Shown here in pieces: positions 9,851 to 22,144 of a stretch of DNA of 64,000 nucleotides. Source of the DNA: Adenanthera pavonina (lineage: Eukaryota > Streptophyta > Magnoliopsida > Fabales > Fabaceae); NCBI GenBank assembly GCA_026686845.1, contig JAIVEN010000012.1, positions 24,554,501 through 24,618,500 on the forward strand, in the 5' to 3' direction. A model generated the notes under the pieces. It saw only the letters and a program-made list of their open reading frames with translations, was not told the DNA's origin and did not search any database. A program made the position numbers and the translations under genes. Within the stretch, counting starts at the first letter, position 1. Each line of letters starts with the position of its first letter.

Positions 9851-12800
9851 TTAATATAATTTTTAATTAGTAAATATCATTTAAAAATATTTTAAGAATA
9901 TTTTAATGGTGTTTGTAATTATTAAACTAAAAGTGTAGGTTTCTAAAACATAAGAATATTTTAATATAATTTTTAATTAGTAAATATCTGAGATCAATAT
10001 TACGAAGTGACAGGGAAATTGGTGAAAATATCATACATAAAATCTAAGATGAGTAGTTAAATTGAAAAAGAAATTTAGGAACCATTTGTGATCGTAATGT
10101 GTTCATCTAGCTTAATGGAAAGTTCTACCAAATGATCATAAACAGCAATATTATATATGATTGTGAATGCTGTGAATTAAAGGGACTATATGAGCGAAAA
10201 ATGAGGGTAATATAGATAAAATTTTTAAGATAAATATAAAAACATTCGAAAAAAAGATAAGATTCAAAATAATTGCATACAAGAAGATGTTTGCGTGGCA
10301 CCTATGGTTGAAATGTGATTCTCTTTGAATTAATGTAGGAGGTCTTCCAATGGTTTTGAGAAAAAAATCGTATAAATCAACATGTTTACAAAGGACCCAA
10401 CTTTTATTTTTTAACATGTTATATATAAGATTCTGCTACAAAAATATGATACTTGAATTCATTTTTAGAAGAAAAATCCTTTTTCCCCCAATCGTAACAT
10501 CCATCTAATTGATAAAAAAGATTACATTTCACTTCTGATCTATGAGCATCGATGCAATTTCCTTTCATATATATAACTTGAGCACGCATGTAACTTAGAA
10601 GTTATTAAATTAGACCTATATATTTTCGTGCGGCTGCATGAGAAAAAAAATCTGCATAATTGATTGGGATCCCGAAGGTCACAGAGTCAATCGTAGTAGT
10701 AGAAAATTTTTTAAAATATTTTAAAGATTGAACCCAAAAAAAAAAAAGTAAATTTACTAGTCCAAAATTTTAACTTCAAAAATAAGTAATAATCAAATTG
10801 AAAAACTTGAAAAAAAAAAAAGAAATAGAAAACCAAAATAATGTCTGACTTTTGATTCAAGTACTAGAAGTGTCAAGAGATTAAGATTTACCTTATGAGA
10901 TAACTAGATTATATTCTTTAATTAGATTCTGCACAATTATAGTGACCGTTATTCCTAAAGTCTCCTCATTACCTTTCGGTTAATTAGTCTTTATTTAATT
11001 AGCATTCAATTAACTCTCGCACAAATAAAGTTTTTAATTAAACCTTGAAAACTACAATGTATATCACCACGAATTTCTAATTCTATCTCTAAATTAGTTA
11101 TTCGTGTTTATCTCTCTATATCTATGTTCATTCTTGAACTCTCAGTCCTTCAAGTTTATCCATTAATTGGACTCTATAATGATCGAGCATAAAATCTATA
11201 TAAATGAACAATAGAGATAAATATAATAAATAAATTAATTAAGTACAACTTGAAGAATAGATTCAAAGAGTCATAACTAAATAGAATAAATCCAATCAAT
11301 TCTACTTAAGCTACATCCCTACCTCTTACTAGAAAATTTAATCATATATAAAAATAGAAATCAAACCAGAATTAAAATCTCAAATCATAGTAAAAATAAT
11401 AAGAATGAAGAGTTATAGTAGAAAAAAATAAATCTTTCTCTAATACTCCTCAGATGTCCTTACTATCTCTCTACATATTACTCCAAGTTGCTCCCAGATG
11501 TATTTTAAACCATGTTCTCTAGCCTTTGGGTGTTTTTATGAATCTCCTCTTGTGTTTCCCTTATATCCTATTTATAATATAGTAACGATACTTGATTTCT
11601 AGCTCAGTTTACGTGTCAAAAACATATTTTTACGAACTTTTGCTGTTTGACCTAGCACTAGGTGGCCATAGGATCATAAAATACAGCACTGGGTGGTTCT
11701 GAAAGGCGTAAAAATGTGAAATATGAGTTGACCTAATGCTTGCTGAGTTTGACCCGAGGCCAGGTGAATGCTTGATACGGATCATTGCTTCATTCAACTT
11801 CAGGCAAATCACCAGCTCGTGTTGGCATTTTGAACTTGATTTTTACCATGATAATATTGGAATTTGGAAAAACTCAACATGAAAGTTGTAGCGTTATGTC
11901 TTAACTTTTCAACACATCTTAATCACCTCAATCAAAATTCATATGTGAGATTTATGGTCAAAATACTGATAGGTATCGGAACTTTTCAGCATGAATGATT
12001 TGTAACATTTTTATTTTGAATGTTTCCAAATGAGCATATCACACCATGAAACACAAAAATATGTAAAATCATGTTAAAATATATTAATGTAACCATATTT
12101 ATATACAATTTGGAGTTTAAATATGTGCATTTTATATGTATAACATAGGCACATCAATAATCATAAATGCATAGTATATTAACATTACAATAATTACATA
12201 GTATATTAACATTACAAAGGTGATTTTAAATCAATATATATATATATATATATTAATTATATTACATTTGCATTGCACATGTCTCTCCCTAATTTAGTGG
12301 ATGGTGAAAACGCTCTCTTTTAACCTGATTCAACAGATTAGGTTACTATCATGCTGACAAATGACAATGCACCTGTGTTTAAACTTTAAATTTAACTTTG
12401 ATTTTGTTGATAAGAGTTATAGCAAGAATATTGATAAATCAGCATTATTGAAAAGGAAAAAATTAATAAAAAGAGATTGAAATTTACATTTAGTTCCTGC
12501 CAATCAATACTTCTTTTGAAGTATCCGTGCAGCAGTAGAGATTAAAATATTAAAATATATTTAAGAAGACATAAGAAGATAAATAAAATGATGAAATATA
12601 TATATATATATATATGAATCTCACAAAAAATTAATCATTTTTGTCTTGTGACTCTCTCTTAATTTGAATCTTTAAATTTAGAAATCTGACTCTATGTATG
12701 ACCGATGTAGATATGTGTATGGGATATAAGTTAATAAGATATAGATAATATGACAATTTTTTAAATTTTGGGATACAGATACAGAATACATATATAAAAT

Positions 12801-13214
12801 TTATGGAATTTTTTATATGTATAATAATAATTTAAAAAGAATAAAATAAGTATTAAATATTCTAAAAATTATAATAAAATTGTAAAAAGCAAACCACATA
12901 CATGAATTAAATGTTTGTAATAACTTATAAATAATTTTTGTTGCTTTTTCTCAACACAGAAACATTTTTACAAAAACAAAAATCATCACATTTTTACAAA
13001 CATTTGTAAAGCTATTTTTTTCTGTCTAGCTGACCTCAAAAATCCAAAATAATTCTTATTTTATACTAACAAATAGGAGCAAAAATGATATGATGGATAT
13101 GTATGTATAAGGATGAACATATATATGATACGAATAATATGTCTAGCTTTTTAAAGTATCCACACTTTATAATGAAATATTTTAACTGCAATATTCAAAT
13201 TCAAATAATTACTC
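9851..13214. other. Spacer between units 1 and 2, repeat-rich
   Basis: A long AT-rich spacer with no gene recognised. From about 10860 to 12060 the sequence changes character (Ser/Thr-like TCT runs, ACTTGAAG and TCAACATGAAAGTTGTAGC blocks) and looks like an old dispersed repeat or LTR fragment, but I found no clear ends. TA microsatellites are present near 12235-12252 and 12598-12615. The short minus-strand frames near 10151-10417 and 11630-11812 have no recognisable motif. Confidence 0.5.
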
Positions 13215-14081
13215 ATGTTTTGGAATAAAAAAAATGAAATTCCACCTCATTCAACGGTGGAAGATGTTCCCAAATCTCGGAAGAGAGAATTAAAAGAGAA
13301 ATACAATAGTACATGTAACACATACTTCACTCAAAATATATATATATAACACAAAAATTCAAGCAAGAATAATCTCGCAGCTGAAGAATATACTACAAAT
13401 AATATTCATGCGTGTATATTAGGGACATAAAAGTCCACTATTACAAACAATCCTTTGCACTGGAAAAGATGAAAAGGGATACAAGAAGATAAATTTCAAT
13501 AAATAAAATAAATCACCCATTCACTATCTTGTTTTTCTTTCATCAACCTTTTCATCTCGAACGATATTCCAATTTGTTGATGCTAATTAAATACCTGCAA
13601 GTTTGTGGCATGTCTTCTTGAAACAGATCCCTCAAAAAATGTACGTTTCATCGTTCTCTCTCTATCTCCCAATTGCGCAGCAGTACTGTGCACTTCAGGA
13701 ACTCTGATCAAATCCTTGATTAGGTTTGAATTATAGAAGATATATAGATCAAACCAATTATAAATAAAACATATAAGCATGTCAATGGCAACATCGTTAA
13801 AATGTATCAACATGCTTATGTTTTTCTATACTTGACTGATTTACCTATCTTTATAATTTAGACCATTCCTGTCTCAATGGCTACATCGTGGACCAATATT
13901 CTCTCTCTTCAATGGCTCCATGGTCATTGTGGACCAATGTTTCCTCAAGGGGTTCCAATAATGGCTTCATCGACAATTGAAGAGACAGATATAGAGAGCA
14001 GAAAAACTCCACACAACATATAGTTTCTATCACTGTATATATCTATCTCTCTCCTCAATAGTCGATTGAAGATCCATGTCT
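13215..14081. repeat. Left end of tandem unit 2 (3' flank of gene 2), with partial palindrome
   Basis: Homologous to 2290-3559. It contains a degenerate minisatellite (about 13870-13980). A shorter inverted repeat combines CGACAATTGAAGAGACAGAT (13970-13989) with TCTATCTCTCTCCTCAATAGTCG (about 14041-14064). It is the counterpart of the long hairpin of gene 1 and lies directly after the gene 2 stop. Confidence 0.7.
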
Positions 14082-16205
14082 CTAGAACTTCCATGCTGAT
14101 ACGGAATAGAGCGGCTGATCATACCAGCAAATAAACATAGATTGATCACGCTCTGTAAGTTTGTATCCGGTTCCATATCTCTGTAATGGCCTCGTTGCTT
14201 GCAACATCCTCTCATAGCACAAAGGTCTTCTTCGAAACCCAGAAAGCTGGAGCCATTTGACCCAAGTCTCAGCTTTCTCGTATCTCTCTTTTCTTTCAAT
14301 TCCCTCATAAGCAATGATGTTCTTGATTTGCTCACCCAGAAGCATCCTCTCCATGATTATTCTCTCTCCTTCTCTTGCTTTGGGAACATTGGCTTCCAGG
14401 GACTCAAACAGTGGACCATAGAAGCTTAGTGCATTCTCAAGCCTATTCTTAAGGTTAGGCTCATTAGCGCTGGAATTTTGCTCAGTGATGACCATCAACC
14501 TAGGTTTGAGGTTCCAAATTTCTCTTAGAAAATGCTCCATCTTAGGGGAAGCACATGGAGAAAGAGTTGAATTAGGACTAGGTCTGATCCCAAGCTTCTT
14601 AAATAAATCTGCAAAAACCCGTTGATCATCAACATAAAATATAAAAGGTATATAAGGAGTTGTATCTATAAGTCATAAATAACTCTTTATAAATTCCATA
14701 TTAATATATGGAAACTATTCTACTACACACAAATAAAGGTTTAAACGCCTTACTAACCCAATCAATGAAATGGGTTGACTAAAATATCCCCATTTGATTG
14801 AGACGAACCAGAAAAAAATAAAGGCAGTTATCTTAAAGGGTTATATATACCAAGATAAAATATAAAAATTATATGAAAGCAAATTGTTCATAACAGTGTG
14901 TAGTTCATCTCCAGCTTCATGCATGCATTTTAATTAATAGGATTCAAGTTAATATGATGCGAAATATGGACTATGTAGATGAAATAATAAAAAATAGCCC
15001 TACCGGCAGAAGAATTAAACCCACTTGTGACAGTTTGATCATCGTCAGCGAGAAGGGTATGAAGCTGAAGAACAGAAACAATGGCAAGAGGTTCTTCTGG
15101 CTTCAAATTCAGCTTGTCAAACTTGAGATTCTCTAATTTGCACGCAAATGGGTAAAAGAGAAAGGGGAAGCCTAATTTCTCAGCTTCTCTCATCAACAGA
15201 AACCCCGTCTGATCCAGGACCTCCTTCTCCTCATGAATCGCAGTGATTTTCAGAAGCGGCAGAGGCCGATTATCCGCTTCATACATGTCCTTCAAGGTAT
15301 GAAGAAGATGGGTATGCTGTTCAGGATCAGAAGCATTGAAGTCAATCAGCTGAATCACTGATTCGCCTCTAATGGCGTCAGCGATGGCAGAATTGGAGAT
15401 ACAGTATGAGAACCACAAGAAGGGACACAAGGCTCGAAACAGCTGCCTGACAAACACTTGCTCCCACGTCGACGGGCGATTCGTCAGACGGAGAGATTCC
15501 GAAAGACCGGGAAAGAAATTATTGAGCATCCGGAGAGTGAGGCCCTCATTGGCGTAATTGGCAAAACGTTGAAGGGCTTTGCCGTCGGAGGCGGTGAGAT
15601 TGGCGATTTTGAGGAGGGCAGATTGTGCGATCATGAAGTCGCTGCTGACTTCGACGAGCGGAGCACACAGGTGAAGAAGACGGGCAAGCAATGTGCCCTT
15701 CGCTTCCCATCCCATGTCTGTTGAACTTGAGCTTGAACCTAGTCAGTTATCAATCAACACAAAGATGAATTATGAAATCACGAGTCAAGTAATATTTTTG
15801 TTTCTTTAGAAGTTGTGATGTACCAAATGATCTATGTAATTTGGGATTCCGTTTTTGTGTACACTCGGGCCCTTTTGGTGCATGAGAAAGTGAATGGAAA
15901 ATGGGGAAGTTCTCTTTCCAAGATAATTATTTTACCATTTATCAAATATAATAAAAACTATAAAATATCCCGTATGTTGCACATGGCTATAGTATATCTT
16001 CTATGAGATTTTATATTGTATAGCACCAACACATCTAAAGAGAAGTCGAAGCCTATGATCCCAAAAGAATCATTATTTTTCGACAAGAGGTAAAAATATA
16101 ATAAGCTCTTCTTTTAATTGAACAGAACGATTTCTGTGATTTCTCCTCAACATATAAAAACTCATAGTTGGAGGGAAGAAATAGAGTGTATATACCTGGA
16201 TGCAT
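14082..16205 (-). CDS. SCL3-like: SCL3-like GRAS protein, array gene 2 (class A, three coding exons)
   Basis: Coding exons: 16196-16205 (ATGCATCCAG), 15004-15738 and 14082-14608, predicted 423 residues. The start reads MHPGSSSSSTDMGWEAKG; the YQW motif present before the heptad region in genes 1, 3 and 7 has been lost. The VHIID block is IQLIDFNASDPEQH, with Phe and His at positions normally Leu and Trp. Further on come LLKITAIHEEKEVLDQ, the PFYRE region FPFLFYPFACKLENL, and a SAW region with ETWVKWLQLSGF and the ending YSVSAWKF. The frame is open through all three exons. Intron 1 is short (457 bp, 15739-16195). Intron 2 (14609-15003) has donor GCCG|GTAGGG and acceptor TTTTTGCAG|ATTTA, the same positions as in gene 1. 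It is the most diverged class A copy in the N-terminal half. A regulatory role in gibberellin response is inferred from the family. Confidence 0.87.
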
Positions 16206-17480
16206 TATGGAAAATAATACAGCAAGAGAGACTTGAAATTCTTGGAATCCGGGAGCAAAAACTGGATTAAAGGGCTAGGCTAGTTATAGTTTCATGACAT
16301 GCATGGGAATCTTGCATATATTCATTGGAAGACAAAACGCTAGTTTGATGTTTTCGCCATTTATATTGTCGTGCACTCGTACACTTCTTGCCGAGGAACT
16401 AAAAAAAACAATGGAGAATTATTATTATTGTTTTTTTTTTGTTGGTTATAGAATGAAACATAAAATATCTTTCTCATTTCCTCGTCTATGGAAAGAGATA
16501 GCTAGGGACAAACAACTTCCTTCTAAACCGTTATGTCTGCACATGTAGAAAAGTTTCTCCTTAGAGGCTTAGGATTTCCCGGGAATAATTTCAAAATTCT
16601 ATGTCATAAAATATTAATCCTTTGATTCCATTTATAAGGGAAAAGAAATCAATTTACTGGTATTAAAGAATGAAATTAAAGTTAGTTAAAGATAATTAAT
16701 TTGTCTCACATTTTAAATTTTTTTCTAAAATTACTTCTATTTAATTAATCTCTCTCAATTCTTTTCAAAAACGCACCTCGTGACTTTCAATAATATTAAA
16801 TGAATGGGGGGTAATTTTGGTAAAAAAAATTAATACAACATTAATTTTCTTTTTTTCTTCCTTATAAATAAGACCATTAAAAGGAAAAAAATTTACCTTG
16901 TAAATAAGACCAGAATATTTATCTTAGGATTCTTTTTTCATGAAGATATTTATCTTTTTTTGGTTATATAATAAAGTTGTCTTAGTAATGGGGAACAAAC
17001 CTATGTTGACTAATTTAGTTTATATCTACATATTCCCTATCATTAAAATCTTTTCATTTTACTCATTTTATCTTGTGGGTTCAAACTTCATTTATGTACA
17101 TGTGGATAGACACTAAATTAGCAACTGGGTTTGTACAACTAAGACAGTTAAAATGATTAATTAATGTTTACCATGCTAATCCCAATATTAATTAGTTACG
17201 TAGAGAATTATCTCGGTGAAAAGAAAATCATCTTTGCATTTTTTTTCACCAAAAGTTTTCATTTTTTATCACAAGACAGGATACTATATCAATATATCAT
17301 CTGTATATCAATATAAATTTAAGTTGGCTATCTCTCTGAAGGAGAGATTTGTTATGTTAACCATAACATGTGATTCTGTTGGTGTCTATTACTAGGTCAA
17401 AGATTTTGTAGCTTCGAATTTAGACATGCAAATTGATAGTTTAATCAGCTCGCTTAGTTAAGAAAGAAAAAACTATAGTT
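16206..17480. promoter_or_regulatory. Promoter-side region of gene 2
   Basis: Aligns block by block with the regions upstream of genes 1 and 3, including the ACCTATGTTGACTAATTTAG block (17008) and the TTCTGTTGGTGTCTA block (17374). The expected TATA position holds the weaker sequence CTATAAC on the minus strand (about 16282-16292), unlike the clear TATATAAA of gene 1. Sister homology stops at about 17480, where a CACTA-like element begins, and resumes at 19214. Confidence 0.6.
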
Positions 17481-19213
17481 GTTGCAAAAAAAAATTAGAT
17501 TACCGATGGAAATTTTTATTGCTAATCCATTACTAAACGTAGAGAAGACTGTTACTAATGATTTAGTGACGAAATTAGCGATAGAATCTTTCTGTCGTTA
17601 ATATATCCATGGCTAATTTGTTAGTGACGGAATGTAAAATTTGGTTGCTAATTAGCTATGAATGTAGTGATAAAATTGTTGGGTTAATGTTATTTTAACT
17701 CTATGACGGATTGGCGATGAAATTTTCTGTCACTAAAAATAACTTAATTGCTTCTTATACTTTAAATTCACATATCACTGGGACATTACCCATCACCCAT
17801 TCCACATCACCACCAGGCCAACACCACATGACCACCATACATCACTGCCACATCACCATTGAGGCTATGCCATGTCACCACAACCCACACCACGTCATAT
17901 AACCATTTGAAATGTACTTTCTCCTAAGTTCGAAGGCATAACCTCTTACTCCAAATGTCTTTATATTGACATTTTTGTCAATTGAACTGAAATGTATCTA
18001 TAATCTTTATATGAGATATTAAATATATATTGTTTATATACATACTAATACACACACATATATATTTATAAATCAATATGTTATTAAAATATATATATAT
18101 ATATATATATTATTTTCAATTATTAATATCATAAAATATTTTATTTATATATATTTGTATTTATATGAATATTGATATTATAATTTTTTATTTTTAAATC
18201 TTAAACAATTTTCCTATAAATATATTGTTTTTCTTATGCAAGACAAAAATTGCTTTCCAAGCCAACTTTTAAATTTGATTTTTATTTTTAAATAACAATA
18301 ATTACGTATATAATGTTTATTATCCATATGTATTAATATTATATTATTTTATGTTATTTTTCGTTATATCATATAATAATAATATATATCATATATTATA
18401 TTATTTAATAAATTATATTATAGATGTGCTTAATATATATAATATAATTGGAATTTGGTAAAAAATTATTAAAACAAATATTGTAATTTTTATCATAAGA
18501 TTGAGAAGAAAATACGACAAGCTCAATCTATTATAGTTGAAAGAATAAAGAAGATTAAAAAGAGTGAGAGTGTGAGAGAGAAAATTAGCTGTACTTACCT
18601 AAATATTGTCATGACTTATTTTTAAGGAAAATAGATTAATAACCCGTAAGGCTTCTTCTTCAACATGACATTATTGCATGTGAAAATATTCACACTACCA
18701 ATACCCATAGGAGTTTGGACTGAGAGTCTCAATCCTAGCATTAAATTAATTTATATATTAAATATATTAGCAATTAACTTAGCCTAATAAAAATTTCTCC
18801 AAATACAGGGCTAATCGCATTAGATAATTAGGGATTAGTTTGTCTTTCTGATTATTAGTAGTTAACATTATTATAATTTTAAATTTTACTTTATTTTCTA
18901 CTTATACTTTAATTTTAATATATAACTAATTTGAATTTAAATATGTCAATATTTTATAATAACATCCAGCAAAATTAGTGACAAATTAGTGATAAATATG
19001 TTTGCGATGGAAAATTCCTACACTAAATTCGTCACAAAATTGGAATGAGCTATCATCATTTTATCGATGGAATTATTTGTCACTAAAAATTTTTATGACG
19101 GATCTGACAGATAGTTGTAGTCACCAATTCCGTCACTAAATTTAGTGATAAAGTTAGTGACGGGTGAGAGACGGAATTTTTTTCCATTGCTAATTTACTA
19201 TTTTTTCATAGTG
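17481..19213. mobile_element. Non-autonomous CACTA (En/Spm-like) element
   Basis: The right end reads inward on the minus strand as CACTATGAAAAAATAG. Both ends are lined with inverted and direct copies of subterminal motifs such as TTAGTGACGGAATT and GCGATGGAAATT-type units (about 17500-17720 and 18965-19190), the hallmark of CACTA elements. The left terminus is mutated. The interior is AT-rich, with no transposase. Units 1 (near 8950) and 3 (near 29450) carry the same flanking sequence uninterrupted, showing the empty site. The small frame at 17711-17902 is His/Thr-rich translated repeat, not a gene. Confidence 0.8.
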
Positions 19214-19620
19214 TTAATAAATTTTGCTGAATCTATTATGCAATTAAGAGGAAGATTTAAAAATAAAATCATGATGCAGTACCCCTCCTAAGGAGAATTA
19301 CTCTATGAAATTAGAGAAATTAGAAAAATTAGAATGATAAGGGAAAATCAGTAAAGAAGAATTATTTTAATATAAGTTTTAATTAATAAATAGCATTTTA
19401 AAATATGTTATTTAAGAATATTCTTAATGTTATAAAAAAATCGAAATACAATGTAGGATTATAAAATATAGAGGAAGTCCTTGTAATTAAAAAATCACAT
19501 GAAGGCCAAAATACTTTACTCATAAATTTATCCATGGAAAGAAAGTAGATCATTATGAAGAACCTTTTTATATCACTGAAAAAAGATTAAAAGGAGTACT
19601 AGGAGACAAGTTTTAATCAA
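19214..19620. repeat. Upstream part of unit 2, continued beyond the CACTA element
   Basis: Sister homology resumes here (GAATCTATTATGCAATTAAG and AAGGAGAATTACTCTATG at about 19290). It matches 29450-29550 of unit 3 and 8970-9220 of unit 1. Confidence 0.65.
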
Positions 19621-19715
19621 TAACTTACCCTTTCCAGCTTTCCCTATCTCATTTTTCTGGCATCAACCTTTCATCCTACTAATCTAAATATTAATGTTAA
19701 ATTTAATAATATAAT

Positions 19716-19905
19716 AACCAATAAGCGTTAATCCTAGTGGAAGGAATTAGGGACGCTTAAATATAATATCTTGGATTTGAGACCGTGTAAATGTAAAAAA
19801 CATCTTTGGGAGAGCTCTCCCCGCATGGACCCGACTATAACTCAATTTGGATTAGTCAGAATTCAAAGTTGTGACTAGATACTAGAGGTTATTATAAAAA
19901 AAAAA
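19716..19905 (+). mobile_element. tRNA-derived SINE-like element
   Basis: An A-box-like segment (GTTAATCCTAGTGG, about 19727) and a B-box-like segment (GGATTTGAGACC, about 19774) are followed by a CCCGCATGGACCCGACTATA body and an A-rich tail near 19897. No clear target-site duplication was found. The B-box spacing fits a SINE. Confidence 0.55.
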
Positions 19906-20063
19906 AGGAAAAATACATAAAGCCCAATATGTAAAAAGAGTAATAGCTAGACCATCAAAAGAATTTTCCCAAGATATGTATTTGTTGCATATGTTTTCTT
20001 GAAGAAGATGACCAGTCTGGTATAAAGAAATTTTGACTTTGAAAATGGAAAAGGAAACACTTA

Positions 20064-21070
20064 GGCTTCATTTAGTAAGGAGGAAATAGGGGTGAGAGAA
20101 TGGGAATGGGTCAGGGAATAAGTGAAACGGATGCATACCAAACACATGGTTTCAATGAAACCTTGTGTTTGGTATGCATCAATGTTGACTCCCAAGAATG
20201 GATGATTGCTTTATATGTGGGAATCCTAAAACCTGTCCTTCTCTTCCCCCCCCCCACCCCCCTCCCCCCGCCCGGAAATGATCTATTCCCATAGGTAACT
20301 AAACCCTAGTGACAGTTTTTCACCTCTCAAATCTACATCAATCATCACTAGCGTTTCGTAGAGCTCTATTGCTGACCCATAACTCATCATCTTAGAGCTT
20401 CATCTCTAACCTAAAGCTCACAATCGCAGCCTCCACTTGTGCTTGCAATCCTAATCTCCTTCATTCTTGTCTTAATCTCACTGTCTAAATGAAATCAACA
20501 GCAACATCTCCATCTCACAATCCCAATCTTTGTTGTTCTTGTCTCAACCCCACTCTCAACATTGATGATGAAGCTTGTAGATGGCAGTCCACCATCAGCA
20601 GCATCTCCCTCTTTGTTCTCCTTCACAGTTCAATTGATGATGAAATGGTCGTAGCAGGTCGGTAGCTTCTCCCTCTTCATTCTCCTTTCCTCGCCGAGCC
20701 GTAATTTAATGATCCAAATCTAAATAAGGATATCATATTCTTTTTAATTTTCTTTTCAAATTGGCTTGTTGTCTATTGTTAAGAGGTGTAGACGAAGGAA
20801 GAAGCGGTGGCCAGTGAAGAAGATGGTGGTAGTGGTGATGGCTGGCCAGTGAGAGAAGAAGAAATGAGGAAGGAAGTGATTTTTTTTTAATATGGGGGCA
20901 TTTGAGTCATGTCCAAATTTTTTGTGTCTCTCTTTTTTGTTATTCCTATAATTTTTTTTCATATACCAAACATACATTTAAAGCATATTCTTATTCCTAA
21001 TGTCATTCCCATTCTCTTTTTTGTTCTCATTCTCATTTTATAAAAAATTATTCTATGTACCAAATGAGCC
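20064..21070. mobile_element. PIF/Harbinger-like non-autonomous element (about 1.0 kb)
   Basis: The left end GGCTTCATTTAGTAAGG and the inverted right end GTACCAAATGAGCC are flanked by TTA on both sides (20061-20063 and 21071-21073), the 3-bp duplication of PIF/Harbinger elements. It contains a poly-C stretch near 20240-20275 and a TC/AG-rich interior, but no recognisable transposase. Confidence 0.7.
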
Positions 21071-21073
21071 TTA

Positions 21074-22141
21074 ATTCACATGAATATTTTATTTGGAACT
21101 TTGACATAATTGTTCTACTACTATGTTTTTACGTTTGATGGATAAAGTCATGAAATGGGGAGATCTAACTAGGATAAATATTGGGTTAAGGCGATACCTT
21201 GTGGACATGGTCCATCAAAAAAATTTAGTAAGCTAAGGTTAATATCTCATTGATTTAGTGTGTCTTTGCATTAGCTTATCTATAATTAATAATGAAGATA
21301 AGTGATTATTCATAATTAATTATGAAAATAAATGATTATATTAAAAGTGATTTGTATTTAGATATTTTTACCTTATAAGTAATTTTGAGAAAATAAATGT
21401 GTTTAGATTTTGAAAGTTTAAGTGATTATTGGGTGAATAATGAAAAGAAGAAAGGAAATCAGTGATTATAAGACGATAAGTGATTATCATAAGTAAAAAA
21501 AATTAATTTCTTCTATAATAACTTATTTAAAATATAAGTGCTTATTAAAAAGTTAATATGTTTAACAACTTTACAAAATAAGCAATTATACTCCTCCTAA
21601 GTGCTTCTTCTCTTTATCCAAGTAGGCTCTTAATATAGGTATGATGAATGTTATCACATTCTTTAAAAAAAATTCCCAATTAAAATGCATTTGAATGGAT
21701 CTATTTCTAATAAATTAATATCAAATTTTTCCTTTTGGGCACTCTAATTTGAGGTTGTTTATTATTGATGAACTCAGATAACAATAAATGAGAATGAGCT
21801 ATTTCAGTAATTTTATTAGTTTAATTGGTAGATAACTGTGTTCTTAAATATGTTGTTTAGAATTTGTCTTTAATTGCCAACTAAAGATGCTCTTGGTGCT
21901 CATAAGGAAAAAACATAATTAATCAAACGATAAATAAACAATACTCTAAAATTAATTTAAGCTATATTAGCAAATTAAAGAGTATACATTAGTAAACAAA
22001 AATATAAATAAAGTTTAAAAAGCAAAAGAAGAATAAAGTTGAAGAATATTCAAAGAGAGCAAGTAGATCACACAGAGAGAAAAAGGTGGAGATTTGAAAG
22101 GATAAAAAAAATATAAATACCAAAAAGTCTTACCAAGAGTA
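21074..22141. other. Spacer with no gene; possible SINE remnant
   Basis: AT-rich. At about 21805-21870 a TTAGTTTAATTGGTAGATAA segment resembles a tRNA-like SINE promoter, and similar strings occur elsewhere in the window. Nothing else can be supported. Confidence 0.4.
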
Positions 22142-22144
22142 TAA

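Noticed and set aside
20240..20275. Poly-C tract as a G-quadruplex switch
   Set aside because: It lies inside a non-autonomous transposon and varies as a homopolymer; no gene depends on it.
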